Below are positions 33,283 through 45,575 of a stretch of DNA of 64,000 nt, piece by piece. How positions within the stretch are numbered: position 1 is the first letter of the stretch; the number at the start of each line of letters is the position of its first letter. Source of the DNA: Rhizomucor pusillus (taxonomy: Eukaryota; Mucoromycota; Mucoromycetes; Mucorales; Lichtheimiaceae); contig FWWN02000619.1 of NCBI GenBank assembly GCA_900175165.2, forward strand, positions 64,671 through 128,670. Reading direction: 5' to 3'. The position numbers and the translations under genes are program-made. The notes beneath the pieces were generated by a model that saw nothing but the letters and a program-made list of their open reading frames with translations, was not told the DNA's origin and ran no database searches.

Positions 33283-33516
33283 CTACCGGGGGATACGGAT
33301 CCCCTCACGACCTCTCCAGAAAGCGTGCCTCTAGATCCGTCAAATCCTACCATCTGGCGACCCAGACACCCAGTTGATGATAAACCAAAGTTACACCCCT
33401 CTCCATCTTCCAATGCTGCAGTGTTCCCACCTTTATTTACTATTCCTAACATTCTAGCTGCTCTAGTGCCCCACTTTGCTGTTGCTGCTCTTCTTTCATA
33501 TCTTCTAAATTTATGA
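33280..33516 (+). other. candidate stop-codon readthrough extension with GPI-anchor-like tail
   Basis: The GH16 stop TGA at 33280 is followed by CTA, and the next 77 codons in the same frame are all sense up to TGA 33514-33516. The predicted extension begins LPGDTDPLTTSPESVPLDPS, is Pro/Ser/Asp-rich, then has SSNAA (possible omega site) and a hydrophobic C-terminus (NILAALVPHFAVAALLSYLL). That is the layout of a Crh-type linker plus GPI signal. I tested splicing by eye: GT at 33274 or 33238 with AG ends at 33319, 33323, 33334, 33365 and 33373 does not restore this frame. TGA CTA is a known efficient readthrough context. Alternatives: a recent nonsense mutation or a base-call error. Confidence 0.6.
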
Positions 33517-33576
33517 CAGTATCCCCCCTTCAAAAATGTTGAGTTTCTTGGTTTTAGCTGCTTTCGAAATGGGACA

Positions 33577-33760
33577 GAAAGAGAGAGAGAGAGCGCGAAC
33601 ACACACACACACACGAGAGACTGGCAAGTCTTGATCCACCAAAAGGGAAAAGAAAGGAATTCTTCAAGAAATGTTGCTGCGTTTTGCTGTGTTGTCTCCC
33701 CATCTGTATACTCTTCTCTTCCTCTCTTTTTCTTTCTTTCTTTCTTTCTTTCTGTGATAT
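33577..33760. repeat. microsatellites (GA)n, (AC)n and (TTTC)n
   Basis: A GAGAGA run at about 33580-33592, an ACACAC run at about 33599-33614 and a TTTC repeat at about 33727-33752. They lie in the 5' flank of the next gene. The pyrimidine-rich tract to 33820 ends in AAACAG two bases before an ATG and may be the 3' end of a 5' UTR intron. Confidence 0.7.
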
Positions 33761-33822
33761 TTATCTTACTCTACTCTCTTTCCCTTTCTCTCTCTCTTTC
33801 ATTTTACATTTTCCAAACAGCG

Positions 33823-36133
33823 ATGTATTCAGCCGCAAACTGGAAGACATCGCTGACGCGTGTGGTTACACACCATGACTCCCAGCGTCGCATCGCACCC
33901 ACCGTGGATGAAAAGAAACCTCTAAAGCAACCGCCAGCATCCCTGGTGAAGCAGCGTGTGCTGCAGTATTTTGCCAAAGCTGTGCGTTCTCCGTTGTCCC
34001 ACCAGGAACTTGCCAGCGTTCCAAATCTGGCTGATGGTGGTGGCAGGCGCGAAAGCAGTAAGAAACAAGACAACAGTAACGACAGCGAAGAAGAAGATGA
34101 TGACGACAGCGACGCAGCACCGATCACACCGCCGCAGCGAGCAGTGACAAGGGATAAATCTGGACAAGGAGCGGCGTTCATGTTCCAGCCATGGATGCAA
34201 CGCTCTGCGTCCTCGCCTCACAATCCTATCACTAGTCAGGGCCAGTTGCAGCTTAAAAAGGCAATGACCTGGCTAGGAAGACCTATCCATCAACTCTCAG
34301 GTCGCCGGCGAGCGCCTGGAAGCTTGCCCCTACGCTCTGTACTTTCAACATCCGTGCGTAGCATGTTGCATAAATATCAAGCACGCCGTTCACCTGTTAC
34401 TGAAGACTTTATCGCCAGTAGCAGCAGTAGCAGTAACAGTAGCAACAGTGACGAAGAATATACAGAAGATGACGATGAACCCGAGGACGACAGCGATGAA
34501 GAGGACGTAGAAGAATTGGAACAAGTCAAGACAAAACAAGTACCACAAGGCAAAGTAAAAGATATAATCAGTGAACACATAGAAGAAGGAAAAGAGGATA
34601 AGAAGGAAGAGGGAGGAGAAACAGAGGATGACGATGATGATATTAGCACGATAGCAGATGGACGCACTGCTTTTGACTGTGATCAGGAACACCGGCCCAA
34701 TATCTCGCCTCTCAAAGCTTCGCCTCAATCGCCCAAGGAACTACTCTCTGGACGGACAATGCACTGCAAAGGTATATATATATACTCATTCGGTTTTTGA
34801 GTGAAAACAGGGTTTTTGACCAAACCGATGACATTTCACAGTTTTGCAAGTCACCAACCTAGCATCTTCTAAAGGTGAAATGATAATGCATATCTTTCTA
34901 GTAGAAAGTAACGACTAATTTTTTTGCTTCAGAGCATGATTATGAACTGGATATAAGAGTAAACGATGTCAGCAAAGCATTGCTGCGAGGCACCATGGCT
35001 GGAACAAAGACGACACGATGTTTGGCACCTCCAAACCAGTCCATTATCTTGTAAGCTTTTTTTCCATCATTTTCCATTACTAGTTGTATATTACAAGCGA
35101 TAGCAGTGGCATTGCTCATTCCAGCTCAAGTGATGCAGAAGATCCTTTTGAACTAGCGCTCGTCGTAGCTATCAAGCCCAAGCCAGGCATAATGAAGACA
35201 ATGGCGCGCGCCGTGCGAGGTATGGCCGGTCCGCAAGAGAAACTCTTGCCAGCTGCGCCCGTCGTTGTTGGCATTGCCAGATTATCATCGTCGGATAATC
35301 CTCAGCTATCTTCGTGGCGACGAGAGATACGACGCTACCGGCTAGCAAATCCGAATAACGTGAAAGGCTGGGTCATTGACGTAACCGTAGAAACGAGCCT
35401 GGAGGACGTGCAACCGACTGATACTGCTACGACACGCCGGGCTCCGGCCTCGCCGGCCCAACGGGTACCATGGACCTATTACACATATATGTCCGGACTA
35501 TCAAACCTTTCTGAAGAGGAGGAAGAGAACGTGCTGGATTGCAGTGTGGAAGCTCTAACGGCATCCATAACTCAATGCAGGACGGGCGGATTCTTGACGA
35601 TCTATGTTCGCAACACTCGATTTCCGGTATGAAAACGAACTTCCTCGTCTGGTTTGAAAAGTGCTGACATGATATCTACAACTGTCCTTGTAGACCTGGG
35701 AGCGTTTCTGGGTGGTGCTGCAGGATGATAGACTAGTGCTGTATAACTTTTCGTACAAGGTAAAAAACCACCAACGGGGTGTCAAAAAAACAAGGAGGCC
35801 ATCCAATGGGGAAGCTGAAATCAACACCTGTTTTAGGAACAAAGGGATCCCATCGATATCGTACCCCTATTCAACCTGATTCGAGTGGCTAAACCATCGT
35901 TTGACGATCAAGAGAATGTGTGCCTCTCCCGGACATACGGTCTGGTGCTACAATTCAGCCAGATGGCGGAGGAAACGGAGATGCAAGGCGCCGAAAACAA
36001 GATCTTTACATTCACAGACCATGCGATTGATTCGCTACACTGGCGCAGAGCACTTACTACTTATCTGCATCGTCGAACCAGTAGAGATGATGGAATGGAT
36101 ATGCTACCTGTAAATTCAAAGTATTTGTGGTAA
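33823..36133 (+). CDS. Anillin/Mid1/Bud4-like protein with C-terminal PH domain
   Basis: Five exons (33823-34771, 34933-35050, 35098-35626, 35694-35759, 35837-36133) give 652 residues in frame. The N-terminal half is disordered, with Ser and Asp/Glu runs. A middle block (DYELDIRVNDVSKALLRGTM, then PFELALVVAIKPKPG) resembles the anillin homology region. The C-terminus is a PH domain: GGFLTIYVRNTRFP, TWERFWVVLQDDRLVLYNFS, DPIDIVPLFNLIRV, CLSRTYGLVLQF, LHWRRALTTYLHR. Anillin PH domains share the GFLT... start and the C..R strand. Known family role: scaffold of the cytokinetic ring or septin collar. Intron 35051-35097 (47 nt) is short and its acceptor weak, so that join is the least certain. It could be an unrelated PH protein. 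Confidence 0.55.
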
Positions 36134-36265
36134 AAAAATACCATTTGGTGCGGAGAAAAATTTTTGGGACATTGAAAACGGCTTGCCTGGCTTGAAACTA
36201 TTGCACCTTCCCTTTTCTTTCTCTTTTTTTTTTGGAGAATCTCTTTTTTCACTGACAACTGAATT

Positions 36266-38569
<2,304 letters not shown>

Positions 38570-39023
38570 ACAAAAACGACTCTTTGACGAACGCTTTTGC
38601 CATTCATCCATGTTTTCTTTTATCCTCATTTCTGTCCTATTCAATTACAAAGCGATATACGATATGCATAGATTTCCCTTCTCTCTTTTCTTCTTTCTTT
38701 CCTTAGCTTTTCATATTTGATTTGTCTTGACATGGTTTGTTTTGGCATCATTAGTATTACTAGAATGAAACAAATGATTTGCGTTGTGAAAAGATATTGA
38801 GCACAAACAAACAAACAAAAAGGAGGACTGTATATGTGATATTCTTCTTTGCTGCATGCTGGGATGATCGCTACTGCTTTTTCAGGGACTACAAATAGTT
38901 TTCGATCCGAATTTGCACGTTGTCTGTACCACCTAGGGCGGGCAGAAGAGTAGGCACTCTTTTGTTTTTTCCTTCTTTTTATCCTCCCCTTTGTCACACA
39001 ACTCCATACACACAAGAGAACTT
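38570..39023. other. Ded1 3' flank and DHHC gene promoter
   Basis: T-rich 3' region then AT-rich DNA; ORFs on the minus strand are low-complexity. No gene or RNA recognised. Confidence 0.45.
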
Positions 39024-40385
39024 ATGTCGTCAGCTGGCTTGGAGCCAGGCGAGGACGCACATACAACCTTTACAGCTTCATCCATTCGTCCTTCCTTTGG
39101 TTTATACGAGATGCAACCGCACTCCTCTATCATTCATTTCGCCCATCAACTTGAACATCACGAGTCATTTGAAAATTTCGATCTCAAAACCGCATCCTCG
39201 AAGCCGATCGAGACAAAACCTGCAGCATCAGCACCAGCAACGACGGCAACAACAACAATAACAGCAACACCTTCAAGTCCGCCTTCACCTGAAGATACCT
39301 TTAATAATAATAATACTACCACATTACCCGCACCGGTTACAACAGCAGCGGCGGGACACGTGCGCAACTATCAAGTATTCCCCGGACGCAACCGGTTCTT
39401 TTGTGGAGGCAGACTCATGACAAGCCGGGAATACTGGGCGTTTGCAGTCACATTTATTCTTCTGGTTGCTCCCTGTGTTCTTTTCGGCATCTTCACATGC
39501 CCGTTCCTTTGGTACAATATCCACCCGGCTGTGCCGATCATCTTTGCATACATGTTTTGTCTCGCTTTTGCATCAATGATCAAAACATCCTGGACCGATC
39601 CTGGTGTAAGTTGTATATACATCCAATCAATTTATATGCGATATATCTAATATATTTTCTCTTTTGTAGATCATCCCTCGAGGTTTAGACGATGAGAATG
39701 ATGAGGACCAAGCATACCTCAAGGAGATCCAGATCAGAGATCGAAAATGGACATTAAAGTACTGCGAGACTTGCCGGATATACCGTCCACCTAGAGCAAG
39801 CCATTGCCGCCAATGTGATAACTGTGTAGGCAAGTAAAAATTTGCAAACTGGTATATGGATATATCAATTAACCTGAGATCTGCAGAAAACGAAGATCAT
39901 CATTGTATATGGCTAAACAACTGCATTGGACGGCGCAACTATCGATCGTTCTTTGTGTGTATCGCAACGTCAACGCTGCTTTGTATCTATGTCATTGCAT
40001 TCTCAGTGACGCACGTCGTTCTGAGCAGCGAAGATGGCACGCTATCATTTGGAACAGCATTTGACCGCGCTCCGGTCAGTTTCTGTCTCGCCATTGTTTG
40101 CTTTGTGTTGCTCATTATGGTCGGCGGCTTAACCACTTACCACTGCTCGCTCATCATACGCGGTGTATCTACGCACGAACAGCTTAGAGCGCACATCATG
40201 CGTGCCAGAGATTACCCGACGAACCCATACATGTCCAAGAATCCCTTTGTTAATATCCTGCATATTCTTTGCCGACCCCAACCGAAAAGGTACAGAAAAA
40301 CAAGTTTGCTTTATTACACAATTGTGGCATTGTTTGCTAACTGGTATCAAGTTATTTACGACGCCGAAAATGGGCAGATGAGTGA
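39024..40385 (+). CDS. DHHC protein S-palmitoyltransferase, Erf2-like
   Basis: About 390 residues. The N-terminus is Ser/Thr/Ala-rich and cytosolic. Two membrane helices follow (AFAVTFILLVAPCVLFGIFT, HPAVPIIFAYMFCLAFASMI), then TSWTDPG, IIPRGLD, KYCETCRIYRPPRASHCRQC and the catalytic ENEDHHCIWLNNCIGRRNYR. Two more helices and a TTYHC/RGVSTHEQLR block follow, as in Erf2. The usual Pro after DHHC is Ile. Intron 39830-39886 begins with GC. The end is uncertain: an intron from GTACAG at about 40291 with branch-like TGCTAAC gives stop 40383-40385, while unspliced translation would run to 40479 and overlap UreD. Known role: with Erf4, palmitoylates Ras in the ER/Golgi. Confidence 0.85.
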
Positions 40386-40471
40386 AAGAAAACAGAAAGC
40401 AGAATCAACAGTAATAATAATTATTCGTGTACAAATAAACACTTCAAGATACCCAATTTCCCATATATGCT

Positions 40472-41425
40472 TTACATGAGGATTTTCGAAAACATGCCTT
40501 GGCCCACGAGACTAGAAAGACCTTGGCCGAGACACTCCAACTTTAAAAAATCACGCACTTGCTCTGTAGTCATGCCCGCCACTCGTACCAACATCCCACG
40601 GCCCTTCAAGAAGACGCTGGAGGACCACAAGAGCGGGCGCGGCCGAGCTGCCGAGAGTATTCGTTCCTTGTCGGCCTTTGCCTGGATCGCCTTAATAGAT
40701 TGTTCAAACAATGGCTCGCCTGGGGCGGATACGACAATGAGGGTAGCAAAGCAAGTGTATGGCTGCAACCTTGCAGCGTACGACGTGTTATCCGGATCAA
40801 AGTTATCATCGTCTAGGACCATGTGGTCTCGCAGCACCATTTTCTGCCCGAGCTTGACATCTATGCGGCTCGAATAGTGTTGGAAAGACCAGCTTTCGCC
40901 TCTTGATAATCGGCCGCTCGTGAACCAATCAAGAAGAACGAGCTGTGAGGTATCATCTGCGAGTGTAAACGTTTGCCGTGACGAGAAGGACGAGTTGCGG
41001 AAGGAAGTCACTGGATCAGGCATAACAAGCAGCGTCGCACCCGATGCAGCGACTTTAGCGTTGATAACTTGGAGCGATGACGGCAGCCTGTGCTGAGGGG
41101 TTTTGCTGGTGTCTTTGAGTGTGCGGGTTGCCAACCATCGCTGCTGATCGGCACGATCCTTGAACACTTTGGTGTTGCCCTGCGTCATTAGCAAAAGGAT
41201 CGCACGCGGCTCGACAGTTACAGAGACGTCAAACGTGTCGCCGCTCACGATGCCGCCGCCGTAACTGAGCATGTAGACGACGGCAAGTCGATCGGCGTGC
41301 CCCGTCGTGGGCACAAACTTGAGCGGATACTGCGCATGGATACGGCTGAAGCGGCTCTTTTGGTCGTAGCACTGGCATACAAGGATTCCTTTTCCTGGGG
41401 TATTTGACACAGCCGCTTGCAGCAT
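40472..41425 (-). CDS. Urease accessory protein UreD
   Basis: Single exon, 317 residues, starting MLQAAVSNTPGKGILVCQCY. It has the UreD/UreH pattern: HAQYPLKFVP, VVYMLSYGGGIVSGDTFDVS, RAILLLMTQGNTKVFKD, LVMPDPVTSF, SSRQTFTLADDTSQLVLLDW, FTSGRLSRGESW and a C-terminal RDFLKLECLGQG. Known role: with UreF and UreG it loads nickel into urease in the cytosol. It sits head-to-tail behind the HSL hydrolase gene, 241 bases apart. No other urease gene is in the window. Confidence 0.93.
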   Translation of the reverse strand: MLQAAVSNTPGKGILVCQCYDQKSRFSRIHAQYPLKFVPTTGHADRLAVVYMLSYGGGIVSGDTFDVSVTVEPRAILLLMTQGNTKVFKDRADQQRWLATRTLKDTSKTPQHRLPSSLQVINAKVAASGATLLVMPDPVTSFRNSSFSSRQTFTLADDTSQLVLLDWFTSGRLSRGESWSFQHYSSRIDVKLGQKMVLRDHMVLDDDNFDPDNTSYAARLQPYTCFATLIVVSAPGEPLFEQSIKAIQAKADKERILSAARPRPLLWSSSVFLKGRGMLVRVAGMTTEQVRDFLKLECLGQGLSSLVGQGMFSKILM

Positions 41426-41666
41426 AGATAAATAGTGGTGTGTATATATTTATAGGTGGTATAAACGATGGAAGGATGCGGTGATGGATTCGGCGGCGGG
41501 GTCAAAGATGATAACGAACCCGTCTGCCGTCGCACAGACAGATGCTCAGACCCGGGAATATGGATAGTATAAAAATCACAATGCAAGCTTCCATTAGCTC
41601 GCCTTTCGGGACTCTTTCCTTTCTTTTATCAATCAATCAATCATGAATGCCACTGATAATATAACG

Positions 41667-43049
41667 CTACTCTTGCTTGACAGTGTTTGCACACCAGTCA
41701 GCGATTAGAGAAAGATCATCGCGCCAGGCTTGTTCGCTCGGGCACAAGGACGGTTCTACCACCCAAATATGAGGAGCATTCTCGCGCGCAATAACGTCCA
41801 GCTGGACTCCTTCCGTCGTTTTTAGCTTGTCTACGAGCCTCTTGATATCGTATTTCAAGATTTCATCCTCGCCGTAGGTAACCAGCACCTTGCCGACGTC
41901 CTTGTAGTTTGCATAGACTGGGGAGATTTCAGGTTGCTGAAGGAATGCTGCTTGCTCTTCTTTGGACATGCCTGTCAACTGAGGCAGATAATCCTTTATG
42001 TGAGCCTCTAGCTGCGATACCCGCACGACGTCCGTCGATTCGTGCGTCTTCAATGTAGGAGAAGTCAGTTCCAGCGTAATCCAGGGCGAAATCATGACGC
42101 TGCCGGCAGGTAGGCGACGGCGGCCCTCCTCCTCCTGCTGCTGCTGCTGCTCGTCACGCATCGTCAGCACGGTCTGGGCTGTCAACCAACCTCCTGCACT
42201 GTCACCAGCTACATATGTAGATACAGATGTCTTTAATTAGTGTTTGAAGGAAAAACGAATGTAAACGGAGTGCAGTGTAGATATACTTGCCAACAATGAT
42301 TTTGGATGGGTCGATGCCCAGTTCGTTTACCAAGTACTCGTAAGACCGAACACACTCTTTCTGTGCAGTCGGGTATCTCGCTTCGGGAGTCAGGGTATAT
42401 TCAACCGAGAGAATACGCGCCGTTAATCCATGTTTGTTCTTGACATGCTCAATGATATGCAGGAAGGAACGAAGGTACTGGGTCGCGTAACCTATCCTGA
42501 ATCCGCCTCCTACACACATGAAATCAATTATCAGTGTGCATTTTTCCTTGTTTGGAGTGTTGCGGTTACTTACCGTGGATGAACAATATAACAAGATCGG
42601 CCTCGGCCGAGGTCGTGTTCTCTACCCATTGAATTGCGTCCTTCTTGCGCGCGATATCCTCCGCAACAATCCAGCTTCCGGCGAAATCTTGTCGCTTGAA
42701 CGAGCCAAAGTGTAGATACTCGTAGCCGACTGGCTTCGTTGCCTCGTTGTAGAAAGCGCGTGCGACCGACAGCGGACGCGCGAGAAAGAACGAGATTAAC
42801 TTGTACCGCGCACTAACTGGCACCTTGTATATTCCTTTCCGCAAACCTTTTCCTACGGCCGTGGAGACTGGGTACAACGCATGTAAGCTTTTTTTCTTTT
42901 CGAGTCAATAATTTTCCTTCGATACATTATTAGTACTCACGAAGAAAGCGGCCTTTGCTCGAAGCCAGGAACAGAACAATGGCGGCAATGACTGCATGAT
43001 TTGCTTTAGAGGAGATTTCTTCTCGGAGCATCTCAATCGTCGTCGACAT
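41667..43049 (-). CDS. Alpha/beta hydrolase, HSL (hormone-sensitive lipase) family
   Basis: About 390 residues in five exons. The N-terminus MSTTIEMLREEISSKANHAV has a hydrophobic helix (VIAAIVLFLAS). Then VAEDIARKKDAIQWVENTTS, the oxyanion motif HGGGFRIG (split by an intron), SVEYTLTPEARYPTAQKECV, and the nucleophile motif AGDSAGGWL. Later VTYGEDEILKYDIKRLVDKL (Asp) and NAPHIWVV (His) complete the triad. The first intron (42868-42940) uses the acceptor TACCCAG, which keeps the frame. Intron 42209-42290 has a GC donor. Family enzymes are esterases/lipases or steryl acetyl hydrolases; the substrate here is unknown. A Gln run (EQQQQQEEEG) interrupts the domain after the nucleophile. Confidence 0.87.
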
Positions 43050-44040
43050 TGTGTGCTGTGGGACAAGACAAAAAATAAGAAGAAAATAGTTCCCAAGGAA
43101 GGACAAGCTGGTGGCAAAATATCTTCAGTAACGCGTTTTCAGCTACATGACACAAGCGACACATACAGGGATTAAGCTTGCAGGATTTGGCAGCAGTGTT
43201 GTGTGATACGATAGCGGCATATCTATCTGATGATGCAAGCTTCAGACTTGTATTGGTTAGGTGTTCACGGCGCACATAGCAAGTATGTCTATTTGAGGAA
43301 CATCATTTCACGCCAAAATATCTCTCGCAGCTATACAGCTTAACAACCATTACTCGGTTTCCGGTCTCTGGATTTTCCCGCATTCGTTCGACATTTGCTT
43401 TGTAAAAAGACATGAATATGAAACTAGGTGTCTCCTATTTCTGAAAGGATCTGTAATCCATAAATATTTTATATACATTTCTTCTTTTTAGCGAAAGAAT
43501 TACATGCATCGTTGTTTGGCTCACATGTGGTCATAGCAACTATGGAATGCAACAAATGGGAGAAAATGTGTTCTCGGTCTGTTTGATTTATGCACGCAGT
43601 CTACTAGTCCGATCACCAAGCAGCGGCTTAAAAATGCATTCGCTTTGCTCCTGGATGCATAACTCCATCGAATTCTCAATTTTATGCAAACCAACATTTG
43701 CAGGAGCCCATCATCGATGCGTATTATTATCTATTACTTCGCTCGCTGCTGCGCGTATACTTGACATTGAGGTGGCGCTTGTGGCGTACCTTCTCTTTCG
43801 GGGAACATGCTGACTTTTTTTTAGTTGCACTAAATCAAGCGAGCACGGACAACGCTTATGCAGCTGACAGCTGGCCTGCAAAATCCCGATAAACTACATT
43901 GCTACGAAAATGCTTATACAAATTTTACTAAACCACGATACTCCATGATGTTCTAAAAAGTACTAAGCGCGATTGCAGCGCGTAAAAAGCACGCTAAATC
44001 GCTGTTTGTAGCTATATTATCATGAGTCCTACAACGTTTG
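43050..44040. other. about 1 kb without a recognisable gene
   Basis: Upstream of the HSL hydrolase. Small ORFs on both strands show no family resemblance or consistent exon structure. No tRNA-like elements seen. Confidence 0.45.
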
Positions 44041-44049
44041 TATTTTCCA

Positions 44050-45300
44050 ATGCGTTCAATTTCTCCGCCATGTCGCGTGTTAAAGGGACGAAAATGCAGG
44101 AAGGTACATCTTCTCTCTCTTTACTGCAACCGTCGTTTACAAGAACAGATCGAACCTATTGTCACTTTTTAGGCTCCTACTGACTTTTACAGATCAATCG
44201 GCGTCTTGCAGAACCCAAATCGCAATGTCAAACGTAAGTCCTGACCTTAATGGAGTAGTGTTTGATCGCTGTACACCTGTCTTGATTGCTTCCCAATTAT
44301 AATTCAACCCAGTGCTCAACGCTAGCGTCATTAATGCATGAGGTCTCCTTCCTGGAACGTCCCGGTCTCAAGCTGCTGCTACGCGCATTCCCGTGCCTCG
44401 TCGTTGTGTCCATGCCGGAATGCCCGTTACTGAACCAGGACATTCGGTAAGGCTTGCAATTATGACATTAGCGTCTCTTCAACCGTTAACCTCTTTCTTT
44501 CTGTAAATATAGCGACCTTATTGCGGAAGGGCGCCAAGACGACGAGACGCTGCTGATCCGTCTCAACCAAGCAACTCGCATCAGAGCAATCAAGGCCGCA
44601 AGAGACGTGGTAGAGGCAGAGGTAGAGGCAGGGGCAGAGGCAGAGGCGCTCAGTCCCGGTCGTCTGCTCAACCAGGTCCAAGTGCAGCATCCAACAACCA
44701 AGCTGCGACCAGCTCTGCGGAGAGCGACACCAACGGATCAGTTGTGAACACGGAATCGGGTGATAAGCACAGTACTCCTACCGGTAACTGTAATCAATGC
44801 TCTGCAGATGTTTCGATCAATCTTGCTAATGTTACTTTAGTTACGGTTGCTGGAAGAAAGCGTCCGCTCCCTCAGGATGTGGCTGAAATAGTTGAAGCCA
44901 AGAAGGGCCAACTGGCTAACGATGTGTCGACTCAGAATGAAAATCTGGCGACTATATCTACGAAGAAGCACGCGAATCACCGCTCGGCAAGGATGCAGAC
45001 GCCGCTGAGGATGCTTCAGAAGAGAGAGCTTCCAAGGATGAGACTACGACAGATCAGGAAGCACCCTCACAGCCATCACTAGATAAAAAAAACGTCTACC
45101 GAAGCGACCGCCCCGAAAGCTTCAGGATCGGCGCCAAAGGAAGTTGAGGATAATGCAAAGACAAAACCCAATGAAAGAAGCAAAAAGTCTACTTCTATAC
45201 AGGAAGAGGACAAGAAAGAAACCAAACATGCCAAAGATTCCCAATATACTGTCGATGAACCTAGAACAAGGGGATCAAGAGGAAAAATGCCGGATTGAAC
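44050..45300 (+). CDS. Arg-Gly-repeat disordered protein, frames unresolved (possible pseudogene)
   Basis: The central exon (from about 44512) reads KRRGRGRGRGRGRGRGAQSR, then a Ser/Asn/Thr-rich segment and VTVAGRKRPLPQDVAEIVEA, as in RNA-binding RG-rich proteins. The upstream exon GLLPGTSRSQAAATRIPVPR joins in frame at the intron 44450-44511 (approximate). Downstream the coding-like frame jumps twice: near 44940 (a run of four A) to an acidic frame (KDADAAEDASEERASKDETT), and at 45085-45092 (eight A) to a Lys/Glu-rich frame ending near 45297. I found no splice sites that explain the jumps and no in-frame start for the main frame. A second frame over the same exons gives another open product ending near 44740. 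No function assigned. Confidence 0.35.
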
Positions 45301-45575
45301 GCATTACAGTGCTAAATCAAAAAAAGGGGAAAAAAGAAAAAATAGGAAAAAAAGGAGAAAATATAAAGTACTTTCAACAGTATATCCGAAAAGATACTCA
45401 AAGAAATATAAAAAGCTTCAACAGTATTCACTATCTAGCACCAGCATTAAATGTAAGCTGAGACGAAGATCCTGGTCGTCCAAGATTCAAACTCATTCTC
45501 ATGCACACGGCCTTTTCCGGCGCAGCCACGTTAACAACCAGCTTGACGACTATCGCCTCCCTGCCGATTCTATAA

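Noticed and set aside
33274..33334. 61-base intron removing the GH16 TGA
   Set aside because: GT at 33274 and AG at 33334 exist, but the join puts the GPI-like tail out of frame.
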